Part shown: positions 11,600-23,180 of the stretch, one piece after another
How positions within the stretch are numbered: the stretch's first letter is position 1
Layout: each line of letters opens with the position of its first letter
NCBI GenBank assembly: GCA_036426205.1
Contig: WSYH01002486.1
Coordinates: 1-64,000 of the forward strand
DNA length: 64,000 nt
Source: Ascaphus truei
Taxonomy: Eukaryota > Chordata > Amphibia > Anura > Ascaphidae
Reading direction: 5' to 3'
Position numbers and translations under genes: made by a program
The notes under the pieces: model-generated
Told to the model about the DNA's origin: nothing
The model's input: only the letters and a program-made list of their open reading frames with translations
The model's database searches: none

Positions 11600-13065
11600 A
11601 AATGTTGTATGTTTTTTTTAAATGCTAAACCAGGGCCATTTGTAATTTCTCTGTACTTATTCTCCTGGATTGATCTCTCTGCTGCCTTCGACACTGTTTA
11701 TCACCCCTTCTCTTGCACACTCTCCACTCCATTGGCCTCCACGATGCAGTTCTTTCCTGACTCACAAACTATCTATCCAACTGCTCCTTCAATGTTTCCA
11801 TCTCTGGTGACTTTTCCTCTTCACTCCTACTTTCTCTTTGGTTCACACAAAGCTCTATCCTTAGCCTTCTGCTCTTCTCACTCTATACCTCTTCTCTTTG
11901 TGAACTAATACACCTTTTTGGCTTACAGTATTATCTCTATGCTAATGACATCCAAATTAACTCTCCCCATTGCTCTTGTCCGGTATCATCACCAGTCTCG
12001 CCTCAATATCCTTGTAGATGTACCACCATTATCTGAAGCTTTTTCAAAACATAAGTTCTAATCTTTCTCCTTCCACTGTCCCCCTTACACACAAACTGTC
12101 CCACATGTCAATAATACTACAGTCCCATCAACACCCACAGCTTGCTGCTTACCGGTCATCTTGGACTCTCTTGGATGCCTTCTACTTTGTTCCTCACATT
12201 CAATCAGAGCCATCTCCACTTCCGAAATATCGCTAGAATACACCCTTTTCTCACTCATAACACACCTAAAATCCTCTTGCGCTGCAAAGACTAATGATAC
12301 CTTTTACTATTTGGCGTTCACCATGACCACCTGCCCTCCCTCCAATCCATCCAAAAAGCAGCTGCCAGACTCATCTATTTCACTCAACGCTCTACATCTG
12401 CTGCTCCACTATGCAAATTCCACTTCTGGTTTCCCATATGCACTAGGATAAAATAAAAAAAATTAGCTGACATAAAGTTGTCAACAATGCTTCTCATATT
12501 TACATCTCAGCCCTCAGCTCCAAATACTCCCCTATTGCCCACTCCATTCTGCCGATGACCTTTGCCTATTCTCCTCCTGCATTAACTCATCTCACTCCCA
12601 CTTTCAAGACATCTCCCATTCTGCTGCCTCTCTCTGGAATTCCTTACATAGCACAATCAGCCTCTTCCCCAGCTTTGAGACTTTTAAAAGCTCCCTAAAA
12701 AATCATATTTTTAAGGAAGCCTATATTTCATCCCACTAACATACACACTCCCTAATTAAATATTGAAATGCTTTGTGGCTGGACTAATCTCCATGCTATC
12801 TGACAGCACCTAAAATTCCCATCACTAGCCCTTAACGGGACAATCTTTACAGCTAGACAAAACTCCATCATGAAGCATACTCAGTCTCACAATGAGCAGC
12901 CACTTTACCCTTTGTTTCAACTTTGCCCCTTACTCCCTCTAGATTGTAAAGTCTCACGAGCAGGGCCCTCATTACACTTTGTATCTGTTTGCACTTTTTT
13001 GTCCTAAATATGTCATTCTATTTATATAATTTATTTAATACTGTCAACTTTCACTCATTAAAAAA
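11600..13065 (+). pseudogene. LINE (Rex1/L2-like) reverse-transcriptase pseudogene and 3' end
   Basis: This is the 3' part of a non-LTR retrotransposon in plus orientation. Around 11670-11700 the translation reads DLSAAFDTV, RT motif A. Around 11930-11960 a degraded motif C reads YANDIQ in place of the usual YADDTQ, so the catalytic Asp pair is damaged. Downstream C/T-rich sequence follows the usual order of the RT C-terminal part, with changes of frame about every 100-300 bases. The 3' untranslated end contains AGATTGTAAAGTCTCACGAG followed by CAGGGCCCTC, a phrase typical of such LINE tails in frogs, and ends near an A-run at 13061-13067. The open frames 11609-11908, 12018-12236 and 12161-12451 are pieces of it. 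Not functional. Confidence 0.72.
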
Positions 13066-13069
13066 AATG

Positions 13070-13930
13070 GTTACAGTTGTATTTAGTGGAATTATGATTG
13101 TGGTATTGAGGGTTAACATTTTCTAATATTTCACTTCCTTCTTCCAGTAGAATGATTGTGTGTGTGTGTGTGTATATATGTATATTGCTTGGAAACTGTA
13201 TAGGCCCAGCCTGGAAGAAGCCCCAAGCATCCAGTTGAACCATTGGCTATAACACAAGCACTGGCTGAATAGTGGAGATTAAGAATGGTTGAATGTGCAT
13301 TTTATAAATATTATTGATCACCTTATGCACTGCTCTGACAAGGAAGATCCAATGATTTATTCAATTGCACTTGCTCAACATATGTGTGGGAATCCTGTGG
13401 ACTTTATTATCAACATTAAACAGCACATTAAAGCTTGTGTGTATGCTGCTCAACATTATAATAGAGCTGGAATTCTGCTGTATATGTCTATTTACTTTTC
13501 TCTTGGTTTATGCATGTAATGAAATGTGTGTTTTGTAAATGAGATGAAGGTCACAAGCACTTTAAATCTACATATACATTATTCTAATAACTTGTCTATA
13601 GTGCGTCCTTATTAACCTAATCAAAATAAAATGAATGTATCAATGTTTAAATATCCATGTGAATTGCTTGTGGTATAGGCTCTTAAGGGGCAGCTTTGAG
13701 AACTCACATTAGAATAAGGCATTACTTTCTCTTTGTTTGTTTTTTACCAGTCCTAATGCTTTTGGAAAAATTTAAAACATGCATACAGTAAATTAAATAT
13801 GAGTGCAAGAAAAAACAAGCGCAACTTACATTTGCTTGTTGAACTAATCTGATAATAAAGAAGATCATATGGTGAATGTACAATAATCCCCCTGTAACAG
13901 GGACTTATCACTGTTTTAGAAAAACGTTCT
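13070..13930. other. intergenic DNA with a short (TG)n run
   Basis: Contains a TG run at about 13157-13172 followed by TATATATG. Open frames lack recognisable motifs. Confidence 0.4.
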
Positions 13931-13934
13931 CTAA

Positions 13935-14115
13935 ATCCAGCAGTGTGCTGGTTAATTTCACAGGCAATCAACCACACTCCACCTGGCTGTTTAGGACTGT
14001 TAGAAAAAGCCTGATATAAGAAACAGGAAGAAGATTTCATTAGCCCACAACTGGCTGACCAGAGGATAAGATGTCTTGATGCACACAGAAGGACTGTATG
14101 CTGACAGAGACTTTC
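13935..14115 (+). mobile_element. possible LTR remnant, relative of 5050-5470
   Basis: Collinear similarity with 5050-5190: CCACCTGGCT, then TAGAAAA followed by GCCT, then GCACACA and TATGCTG in the same order and similar spacing. Ends not defined. Confidence 0.35.
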
Positions 14116-14384
14116 TTTTTGGACTGTTATAGATATAGATATACATATAGATATAGATACAGTGCTTTACGGCGTTCCGCTCATAAAGCTTTTTCCAATG
14201 TATACCCATATTCATTAGGTTCTGCGCTTGTTCCGTTTTTCCGGCGATTTTCGGCATGACGCGTTCAGCAGCTGAGTATCCGGCTGTCACTAAGCAACAG
14301 TTTTAGCGTGTGCGCAACTCCTTGTCAGATGCCATTTGTCAGTGAAACAGTCAGTTTACAGCTCTGCATCTCAGTTTTAAAAGG

Positions 14385-14464
14385 TACAGTAGGGCCCCGC
14401 TATACAGCGGTTTCTGCTTTACGGCAGCAGCCTGGAACGAAACCCGCTGAATGAGCGGGGCCCT
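14385..14464. repeat. hairpin repeat end (AGGGCCCCGCT arms)
   Basis: AGGGCCCCGCT at 14391-14401 is the exact reverse complement of 14454-14464, and pairing continues inward through CAGCGG / CCGCTG. The preceding sequence (14166-14385) has related words (TTTACGGCGTTCCGC), so this may be the folded end of a mariner-type MITE starting at CAGTAGGGCC. Confidence 0.55.

Positions 14465-14465
<1 letters not shown>

Positions 14466-14504
<39 letters not shown>
14466..14504. repeat. (GT)n microsatellite
   Basis: Uninterrupted TG/GT run of about 19 units directly after the hairpin at 14385-14464. Confidence 0.98.
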
Positions 14505-14511
<7 letters not shown>

Positions 14512-14875
14512 AGAGGTATCAGTACCGTGTTAGCCGAGCTTCAATAATCAAAAAATAAATAGATGATACCGTTCTGTGGCTAACAAAATGCTTTTATTTG
14601 TGCGAGCTTTCGAGATCTGATCTCTTCTTCCGGCGATGTTACAATGAATGATGCAAGCAAAAGGTATACTTAAAAACAGTGTCTCTTGGAATGTATATAT
14701 ATATACACCATGTTATATGGTTTTGAAGCAAAAGGTGGCACTGTGTGCTCATTTGCATGTCATTTCCCAGAATCCCTTGCTGCAGTGGAAGCACTGTGTG
14801 CTGGGTGATAATTGTGAAAGGCGGGGTTGCAGACCTGTCTAAGACATGCAAATGAGCATACAGTAATATTTCCAT
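14512..14875. repeat. interspersed repeat tail, unclassified
   Basis: Contains the phrase TTAGCCGAGCTTC, then GGCTAACAAAATGC, then GAGCTTTCGAGATC and TCTCTTCTTCCGG. This order is familiar from widespread frog and fish repeat tails that I associate, without certainty, with Penelope-like elements. The distal part has a perfect 14 bp inverted repeat (14746-14759 and 14845-14858) built on the octamer ATTTGCAT / ATGCAAAT. Confidence 0.5.
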
Positions 14876-14989
14876 TTGCTATATGTATATGTTTGGAGTG
14901 GTAATTAGCTTAGCTACCTACCCAGTTAGAGAGGGCTGGAGTAAAGGTGTAGATATTCTCCAAAGCGGAGTAGGCCTTTTATTTTTAAT

Positions 14990-16179
14990 GTTTTGCCGTG
15001 TTAAAGGAACAGGTGCAAACAAGCCTTATTTTAGTGTAGGGGTGTTCTGGTTTCCCCTCTGTACCTCCGCTGCAGGGCACAATAACGGGGGGTGCTGTGT
15101 AGGGAGCGTCCGGAGGTTCCGCAGCGGCCCGATAGCACAGGGTGCCGCCATGTTGTAATTGGCATTGCGCAATACTCATGCGTGACCGGAGGCACGGAGA
15201 GAGTTCATGCATGCGCAATGTAAGCGCGCGAACGGCTGGCCAATAACAGGAGGCTCTGAAGTAAAACAACAATTCCCTTGAGCCACAGCAGAGCCACATG
15301 AGACCAGGGAACGAATAGGAGTGAAGGTATTGCTGGCAGGCAGGAAAGGGAAGCGTGGGAGAGAGACCACGCTAGCAGAGGGTGATGGAGGAGCAAGGGG
15401 GGAGGTTGTGTGTGTGTGTAGAGGGTCAGTGACCCACCTGCGTAGGCCAGATTTCCCCTCCGGCCCCAGTGCAGACCCTGAGTCACCACCAGCTTGTGGT
15501 ACTGCAGGGAACAGCCCTAGAGAGAGAGATCCTATTCCCTTACTGTATTAGCAGACAGGGATACAGTGTTCTTCCTAAACTGCTGTGTGTTCAGTGGTTT
15601 GGGCTCAAGCTGCTGGACATTACCAAACCCGAGAGAGACTACGCTGGATCGGCGGATCCTTTTCGAAGTCTGTTACCGGCTGCTGGAGTGGCCAGAAGGT
15701 ATTTAATAAGTGCACCAACACCGGTACCTTCAGGCGCTGATCCCACCTTGTGGGAAGGTTCTTTGGGGACACTGGGTTGAGTGACCAAGGGACTGAGTAT
15801 ATATATATATTGGACACGGTGTGGGATACACGCGGTGTTGGGAACTGACATTACTCTACGTGGAGAGTGGCCAGGCCACTGGTGTATAATTACTGAGTAT
15901 CAGCTATTCATGTACTGTGATTATATGTGTTATATTCCTAATAGGAGTAAGCTAAGGTTTTGCAATTACTTATTAGTAAAAAGGTTACAACATTGTGGCT
16001 TGTTATCATTATTCTTACCTAGGGGAATCTTACTTATTGGGGATCCTGGGTAAGTGGAGGCGCTGCCAAGAACATATTGTTACCCCAGGCTCCCAGTTAG
16101 CGGGGGCCCAGATCTCGCTGAGCCAGCAGGTACATACAGCACTAGTAGTCTCTCTATATCAGCAGGAAAGAGGGCTACA
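14990..16179 (+). mobile_element. solo LTR, diverged relative of the 57-63 kb LTRs
   Basis: Ends GGGCTACA at 16179, the same 3' end as the LTRs at 59220 and 63628. It carries GGGGATCCTGGGTAAG then TGGAGGCGCTG (16055-16065), matching 58959-58985. It also shares ATAAGTGCACCAACA at 15708-15722 and the word GCATGCGCA at 15209-15217 in the presumed U3. The 5' end is not defined because no TGTAGCCC start is visible, so the left limit is approximate. Short ORFs on both strands inside it are not genes. Confidence 0.68.
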
Positions 16180-18325
16180 TTAGTTTCACCTTAAAACTGG
16201 TCTCCATTGCATACCTTTTGCACACATCTCCTACACCCCCCCCCCCTAAACAAAAGTGCTGAGTAAAAAGATTATATATACAATATATATCGATATTTAT
16301 GACCTCTCATGGAGATGAAACTCTGAATGGAGATTGTTTTCAAGCATCAAACAGGAGTTATGGTGAAGACAAAGTGCAAAGCTATCAGGGGATGTAAAAA
16401 TAAACAAAAACAATATACCTACTAGTGCAGATGGTCCAAAAACTCAGAAACAATTAACAAAGAAAAGAAAAATAGCAGGTACTGTATCCCACTCACATGT
16501 TACAAAATCAAAGCAGGCATGCTGCAATAATACAATGTATGTACCGTAAAACAGAGGAGAGGCAAGGATAGTGCAAACATTTTTATATTGAAATGCACGT
16601 ACAAGACCGAAGTTAGGCACAGATTGACCACACAGAGTCACCGGGGAAGGAATGCTGAATCTTTTCGGTCCCCTGATTAAACTTAATCCAGAGTTAAACA
16701 TGCTAATATTGGGCAGTACAAAAACATCTTGAGATGCAAAAAATGGCAGTGGGTGACCGCACTTCCACATCTAAATCAACGTTTATTTAGAAAAAGTTTT
16801 CCGAGACACTCCCAATATAATAGTTTGCTACTTAGTACTCACTGAATTTCTGTTGAGTTTTAATATGAGGAATGCTTGAAAAATACAATGTTTGAGGCTG
16901 TGGGTTACCTTAATTATGTGAGAAACAATAATGAGTGACCTCTGTATTAAATGTCAGCACAGTATCTGGCATTACATACTCTACTTAATTTCTTGTTTGT
17001 TTCTTCTTTGACTTTAACTACAGGTACCTATCATAAAGAGAAAAGTACAAAAGTGTGTTTTCGGCTACATCTAACTTGCAGTACAACTCCATAACATGTT
17101 TTCCAGTTACTGGATTTAACCTTGTGGCCTATTCACTTAGGCTGTAAATGTTTTTTCTAGCACTGGAAGGTGTCTTATGAAGTAACACAGATTATTAAAT
17201 ATGGCCCTATATCTTAAAACCATTGTTTCAGATACAGTGCATTGTTTCATTAATCAAATTAAGAGAAAAAAAATTAATTGTCAACCATAAACCAAATATC
17301 TAACCAGGAATCCGTCATATCAAAGAATAATATGGTTGTAAATATCAGGTCATAATATACATGTTATATGATTATATGAACTGACAGTTTACTGTTCAAA
17401 TACATTGCTAATGGCTGTAAATGTACATTCATACATAAACACGTATGTGGAAATATTAACACAATTAAAAATATATACCTATATTTATAAAATAAATACA
17501 TTTCTTGTTCTATTTTGAGCAAGGAAACCTACAGTAAGCACAAATTCTAAACTTATAACAGACCAGAACTAATGTGAAGGATTTTTTTATGTTGGTTCTA
17601 ACAATGCTACGCTACAAAAAGAGTGAAAAGAAACCTGGCACATTTAGTTTTTGTCATGTTAGCATGGAGATTATATTTGTCATGCATTCAAAATATTCAC
17701 AATGTATATTAATCATGTTGGCAAAGGTTAATTAACTACTGTACCTGCAGCAAGTTAATTACCTTGCTTTTGGCTTTCATGTCAGATTTACAAATCAAGT
17801 GCTCTTATTCTGCCCAGTTAACAAATCAATTGAGGTACCACCACTTCAATTGGCAAGAAACCAATATATTGGAAATGACAAAGCAGCTGCCACCCACTGG
17901 ACCATGAAAGATGTTTATTAAAGTCCCCTTCTTGCAAAATTGATGCTAAAGTGGTACAAAAACAGCTGCAGGCATGACATCAAATAAATAAAATGCTACT
18001 GAGAGCAATTGCATTTTAATAGTGATATTTTGGTCCCTTATTTAACTCTAGCTCTGGCCCAGTTTTACAGCCAGGAGACTTTGATAGATAAACTGCTTGA
18101 AATGACAGCACAGCAGTTACATTATGTTAATCTTTCAAAATACTAACATAGTTTTTGTTCTCTTTGAAATTCTAAATCCTTCTCTAAAATATCATGTCCT
18201 AAAATCCACGGAAACTTGTACTGTACTCATCATAAAGAGATATATAAGGCTATATATTATCCTATTCTGCCTAATAAGTATTATTACTATTTGGCACAAA
18301 TGCTAAAGTACTGAATATCAAATGT
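16180..18325. other. AT-rich DNA, no gene recognised
   Basis: About 2.1 kb with no family-specific motif. An open frame of 108 codons on the minus strand (16444-16770) has no recognisable domain. This may be the longest near-unique stretch in the window. Confidence 0.4.
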
Positions 18326-18480
18326 ATGAATGTATGAATGTATGTTTATCTTTATTTATATAGCGTCACCCAGGAACATAGCGCTTCACAGCAGTAAGTG
18401 ACATAATATTATAGACATAGAGGGAATAAGCACTATATCCCCAATCCAATCCTCCTCCAATTGGATTACAAGGGCATTAC
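18326..18480 (-). mobile_element. LINE/SINE 3' tail (ATATAGCGC type)
   Basis: TCTTTATTTATATAGCG followed by ACATAGCGCTTCACAG closely matches 33218-33257. This is a common amphibian retroposon tail written in reverse, flanked by GTATGAATGTATGAATG repeats. A GA-rich segment follows to about 18600. Confidence 0.55.
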
Positions 18481-20080
18481 AGATGACGATAAAGAAGAAG
18501 ATGAAGATGGAAGAAGACACAGAAGAAGATAGAAGAACACAACATGGATTACAATTTCACAATTTACAGATGAAGATAAAGAAAGAAGAAAAGGACTGGA
18601 TTTTTTTTAACTTAGTTTTTTTTAACCTTCCCTTTTATTCGTTGCTGTTTGGGATCATGGATTGGTTCGAGAGTATGCGGACACCACGGGAATCAGAGGC
18701 TGAAGACCTAAAGTTAAGTTAAAAAAATGAATGTATGTTATTTTTATTTTACAGGTTTTTGGGTATATTGGCAATTAAAAAAATAATATTAAAATAATAA
18801 TAATTGCAACTGTATTTATGTATGCCCCTTTACAGCTACATATACATACAGTAAGAAGCAATGGTTCTTTTGAAAAATGCTTACTTTTGTTTTGTATATG
18901 TACAGTATGTTGGCTCATTTTTTTAATATTTGGATGATATTTATTTTGCGTGTTCATGTTGTTTTATGGCATTTTTGGTGGTGTTTTTAATTGTTTATTT
19001 CTGTGTTCTTTTGGTTGTTTGCATTTTAATAGTTGTTTATTTTTGGAGTTTTGAATTTAAAGGATAGTGTATTTTTGGAGACATATTTTATTTATTAAAT
19101 GTTTTGGTGTTTGAATAGTTAATTCTGATGTTGATTTTGGTATTTGATTCATTGATTGGTGGTCATTTTGTTGTGTTTACTTGTTTTTTTATGTTTATTT
19201 AGTAAATGTTGTTTTTTTATAGATTCACTATTGAATGACATACTGTCACGGCCCCTTTTATTCTCCAACATCTCCGATTTTGTTTGGGTATTTTTTCCGA
19301 ATACCACGCACTTCACCGCGTTCATGCCGCATTCATACTGAGACAGAGCTAATACAATGCACAAGGATAAAGGCGACCACGGCTAAAATACCGGAACATA
19401 CCGCATCAAATAATGCATCTGCCGGCGGTTTTCAGAGTTGCGCCGATACAGCCGCACGAGGATAAAGGCGGCCGCCACTGTAGTGTTAAATCATGTCCAT
19501 AATATATGGGCATGATTTACCCACCGTCCCAATCATTTGGTTAATTGGCATTTTTTATGTGTTGATTTTTATATGTAATGTGTTGTATTTTGGGCCTGTT
19601 TTGTTTTAGCTTCACCATGCTATAGTGTTAATACATTAACAATGTTAACAAATTATATGGACATGATGTATCCACTGTACCAGTGGAGGGTGGGGGTAGT
19701 GGGCTCGGTGTTGGTGGTTTGGCCTCCTTGGTGGTTAGTGGGGCAGGGTGGGTTAACCCCTTTATTACTATAGTGTTATTAACCACTAAGGAGATTAAGG
19801 GGTTAGGGGCCATTAGATTGTATTTTGCTATGTATTCTTTCTGGCAACGGAGGACATGGACCTGCAGTATGCTGACACCCTTCACATTGTTAGGGGTAAG
19901 TAGAATGGTTTTAATTACTTTATTTATGCTGCCTGTCTAATGTTGTTTTTAATAATAGGCAAATAATCTATTATCCATATCTGGATAATAGCTATTTTGC
20001 CCATTACTGTATTGTATGTGTTTGGTGGGTGTCGGGTGGAGGTGTATTTATTGAAATCTAGGCCATATTTAAATTTTTTA
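18480..20080. repeat. composite repeat family (first copy)
   Basis: A/T-rich sequence sharing several blocks in order with 33480-33840. These are the hairpin around 19763-19795, then GGGGTTAGGGG and CATTAGATTGT, then GGAGGACATGGAC, then TTATCCATATCTGGATAATA (itself a perfect palindrome, 19972-19991). All precede the GC-rich minisatellite. A sub-element at 19241-19483 has weak inverted ends (TACTGTCACGGCC against TACAGTGGCGGCC). Not coding. Confidence 0.5.
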
Positions 20081-20081
20081 A

Positions 20082-20441
20082 ATACAGGATTGGTACTGCA
20101 GGCCTGCGGGGATCACCCGAGGACCCCTGGATGCCCATGGGGACCACCTGAGGACCCACAGAGACCTGCGGGGAGGAACATGGGGCCTCATGGGACATGT
20201 GGGGACCACCCGATGGCCCCCAGGCCCCCATGGGACCCACCCGACAGCCCCAGACACCGATGGGAACCGCCTGTGGACCCTGTTGGGGCCCACGGACACC
20301 CGCGGGGACAACCTGGAGACCCACAGAGCCTTGCAGGGACCACCCGAGGGCACCCAGACACCCATGGGTGCACTGTGGGGCCTGTGGACACCCGTTGGGA
20401 CCACTTGGGGACCCCCGCCAGCCTGTAGTATTACTCCTGTG
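20082..20441. repeat. GC-rich minisatellite bounded by inverted repeats (copy 1)
   Basis: Imperfect tandem units of about 25-35 bp with the theme GGGGACCACCCGAGGACCC followed by a CAGACACCC-like block. The array is bounded by ATACAGGATTGGTACTGCAG on the left and CTGTAGTATTACTCCTGTGT on the right, which are imperfect reverse complements. Six overlapping open frames on both strands come from the repeat period and lack of A/T stops. I do not regard them as genes. Copies 2 and 3 are at 32582-33014 and 33837-33962. Confidence 0.75.
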
Positions 20442-20666
20442 TGTAAAAAAATAAAAAATGGTTTTATGTGGGGGCACAAGGGGTAGGTGGTTTGTGTTTT
20501 GGTATTTATTAGATATTGTAATGTTTATTGGGGGCCTATGAGGTTGGTAGTGGGACTGTTGTGTGTATTTGTGTTTATTTAGGTAGTGAGGGTGGGTGAA
20601 GGGGGTAGTAGCCCCAAGGATGGGTGTTTTGTCCTACCTGGTGGTAGCGGGAGAGGTTAACCCCTT

Positions 20667-20700
20667 CATTACCGTAGCGGTTTTAACCGCTAAGGTAATG
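20667..20700. repeat. 16 bp hairpin, recurring five times in the window
   Basis: CATTACCGTAGCGGTT and AACCGCTAAGGTAATG are separated by TT and pair with one mismatch. Variants occur at 19763-19795, 33517-33550, 34113-34144 and 34460-34491. Confidence 0.75.
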
Positions 20701-20814
20701 ACGCTGTTAAGTCCACCTGCAATCCCCCCACATGGCCTAAACACCCACCAAGTGTCAAATACCACCTTCACCCACCCCCGCTACCTTCAATAAGCATGGA
20801 TTCATGCCGGGGGT

Positions 20815-20850
20815 CTCCGGTGCTGATATTGATGGATATCAGCACCGGAG
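20815..20850. repeat. perfect 15 bp hairpin
   Basis: CTCCGGTGCTGATAT, a 6 base loop, then ATATCAGCACCGGAG. The arms are exact reverse complements. It lies at the start of a further repeat (20800-21245) with several GGCGAG/CTCGCC words. Confidence 0.85.
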
Positions 20851-22430
20851 TCTCTCGGTATCAATACGATGCAGGATAAATGCCTGATTTTTTCTGTCCC
20901 GTCTCGCCGCTCATCGGCAGCTTCTCGCCACCTTCTTGCCAACTTTTTGTGGCAAGTCGATTTGGAGAGGAAATTTCCATTCTAGAGTGGCAATCAGCTG
21001 TGATTAGCTGATCAGGGCTACTAGAATACAGCGAGTTTGAAAAGCTGGCGGTGAGCGGCGAAAAGTGGCTTAGCGCCGAGCGGTGTGCGATTTTTTTTTT
21101 TTCTTTTTGGCAAAAAAACCCGCTGATTTTTGCTTTTTTCGCCAGCTTATTGGGGCTTACTGAATCGCTGTAGGCTTTTTTGGCTATAAGCGCACAATAA
21201 GGGGCGTATCGCTGCTTATAGCATGAGCCCCATAGTCCCATACCATCCCATAGTCTTCACGATCCTTACTTAGGTCATTGGAAAGTTCAATAAAGAGGGA
21301 GCACTGGTGGTCACTTCTGCCATGAGTAAGCATACAACGGCGAAACTAGTAGAGTGTTTCAGTCCAGCAATACCTAAGAGGAGGAACATCGAAAATCCAC
21401 TCCTACCATCAGGCCCGGCGGTTCTCTCGACGCACCGGAAGTGACGTGACGGGAGCCCCGGCGTGGATACAGTGTTCCGGTGAAGCGGAGGACAACGAGG
21501 AACCCAGGAGATCGCGACTCCATGTATACCTGTTACCCGCTATCCATTTTTCACCTATCTTGATCATACAGAGTGTAAGCCTTCATTTGTATACCTATTG
21601 TCAGAATATAATACCGTCTACACTATATGGTCTTTTTCCTTTTCTTCCTTGGAGGTTGGTGGCTGGTGGCTGCTGCATATTCACAGGGTACATCCACCCC
21701 GTAAGTTGGATGGCTGCTTGATTTTGGCTACCTTCATGCGAGTAGTCATTTTTAAGCCTCGCACACAAAATCACTGTATTTTAACATTACTGTACTATGT
21801 GATGTTTTCATTTATTTTTTATGACTACGAGACACGCTCCCCTGATCTGTTTGAATATCAACAGGTTCTGCTTTTTGTGGTTATTGCACCTGCAGATTCC
21901 ACACCACTTATGTAATATTCACCCTTATACCCGTTTACCTTATCTCCGTCTCGTCACTGGGGTCTTTTAACTACACTGTATATATTGTGTCACGTTTATC
22001 GTCAGATTTTACAGTTAATTAAATGTATTATTTTTTATTCTGTGTTCAGCTGTACTGTGGTACCTGCTGGTGGTCTGTTCCCATTTGAGGTTTTTTTTTT
22101 GTGGTAACAGTCAATATACTGTTACTTTAAGTATAATTATTTCTTTACCCTTATCGTCAGAGCAGATATTAGGGGTTTTGAGTGACCGCCTGTGGTCACT
22201 TACACGTGTCTCCTATAGACATTATGTATTAGTAGTTTTATGGTCTCTGTATCAAATACAATTGGATTATAGTATTATGTATAGTTTAGTGAAAATCAGA
22301 GTATTCAAGATGTACATGTTTTTGGACTATTGTCCAAATCAGGTAGCATTGCTTTATTGTGGCACAGGGAGTTCTCTAGAATCATGGGCTGTAGATGCAC
22401 TATTTGTTATATTGATGTCCTAGAACAGAA
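20851..22430. other. unclassified repeat DNA
   Basis: 20851-21245 is rich in short complementary words (TCTCGCCGC, GGCGGTGAGCGGCG, AGCGCC) and looks like a decayed MITE. 21350-21500 contains GCACCGGAAGTGACGTGACG, a G/C-rich leader similar in style to 48500-48620 (CACTTCCGGTTTCGCGG). Open frames up to 126 codons show no domain. Confidence 0.35.
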
Positions 22431-22783
22431 CATTATACAACTCTGAGGGAAAGTGGATGTTGAGGATAGGAAATGCCAGCAAAGGACAAAGTTAGGCAGG
22501 GTCAAAGAAAAAAATAAATCATGCCATGTCCATGCCATTAAAGTAATAACACTGCAGGAATAAACAATGTCATATTTATTACTTTTAGTACATTTATTAC
22601 CTCAAAATGTTACAATGTTTCTTGCTTATCAGCACTGTTACACTTCACACTAGTTTTTCAAACAATATACCATTGTACTTGAAATAATTATAAGAAATAA
22701 AGTTCACCATCCATAATGAGAAACATTGTAAATAGCAAGGCATGGGCAATCCAGTCCTAAACTGTTCCCATGAATTTCCTGGG

Positions 22784-23180
22784 CTTTCCCTTCAAAATCC
22801 ATTCCGAGGAGTAAAATCCGCCAACGGGTTGTTTCAACTTCAATACGTGCGGATTAGTTAAAATCCCCCTATGCGGCTTTAAAATAACGTCCCGTGGGTT
22901 TAATGTAAATCAATTCCGCAATATGTTTATTTCTAATTCATCATCATATTGTAAGAAACAAGAGGCTGCATCTCTATTTGTCCTCCTCAGCTCCTGCTCA
23001 TCGGCGGATCATGGATTACGGCTTTTGGTTCAAATGATTAATCCGTTGCGTGGATTGTAAATGATTGAAAAAAAAATTGGAAAAGGGGATTGCCCTTTTT
23101 GACACTGGTCCACGCAAATCTGCGAACCGAAAGGAAACGGCCAATCCGAGGCGGATACAAACCTCGCCAATTTTTTTTGC
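22784..23180. mobile_element. MITE-like repeat, relative of 2527-2830
   Basis: Shares TTGA..TGGTCCACG, AAAGGAA and CGGCCAATCC in order with the repeat at 2527-2830. Non-coding. Boundaries uncertain. Confidence 0.4.

Noticed and set aside
20058..20486. Several open frames of 67-143 codons on both strands in the GC-rich arrays (also at 32578-33024)
   Set aside because: They are repeat-period artefacts: all frames stay open because units lack A/T-rich stops; the translations are Gly/Pro/His repeats with no domain.
22070..22423. 117-codon plus-strand frame of hydrophobic character
   Set aside because: Composition follows local T-richness; no membrane-protein family recognised, no supporting splice or promoter signals.
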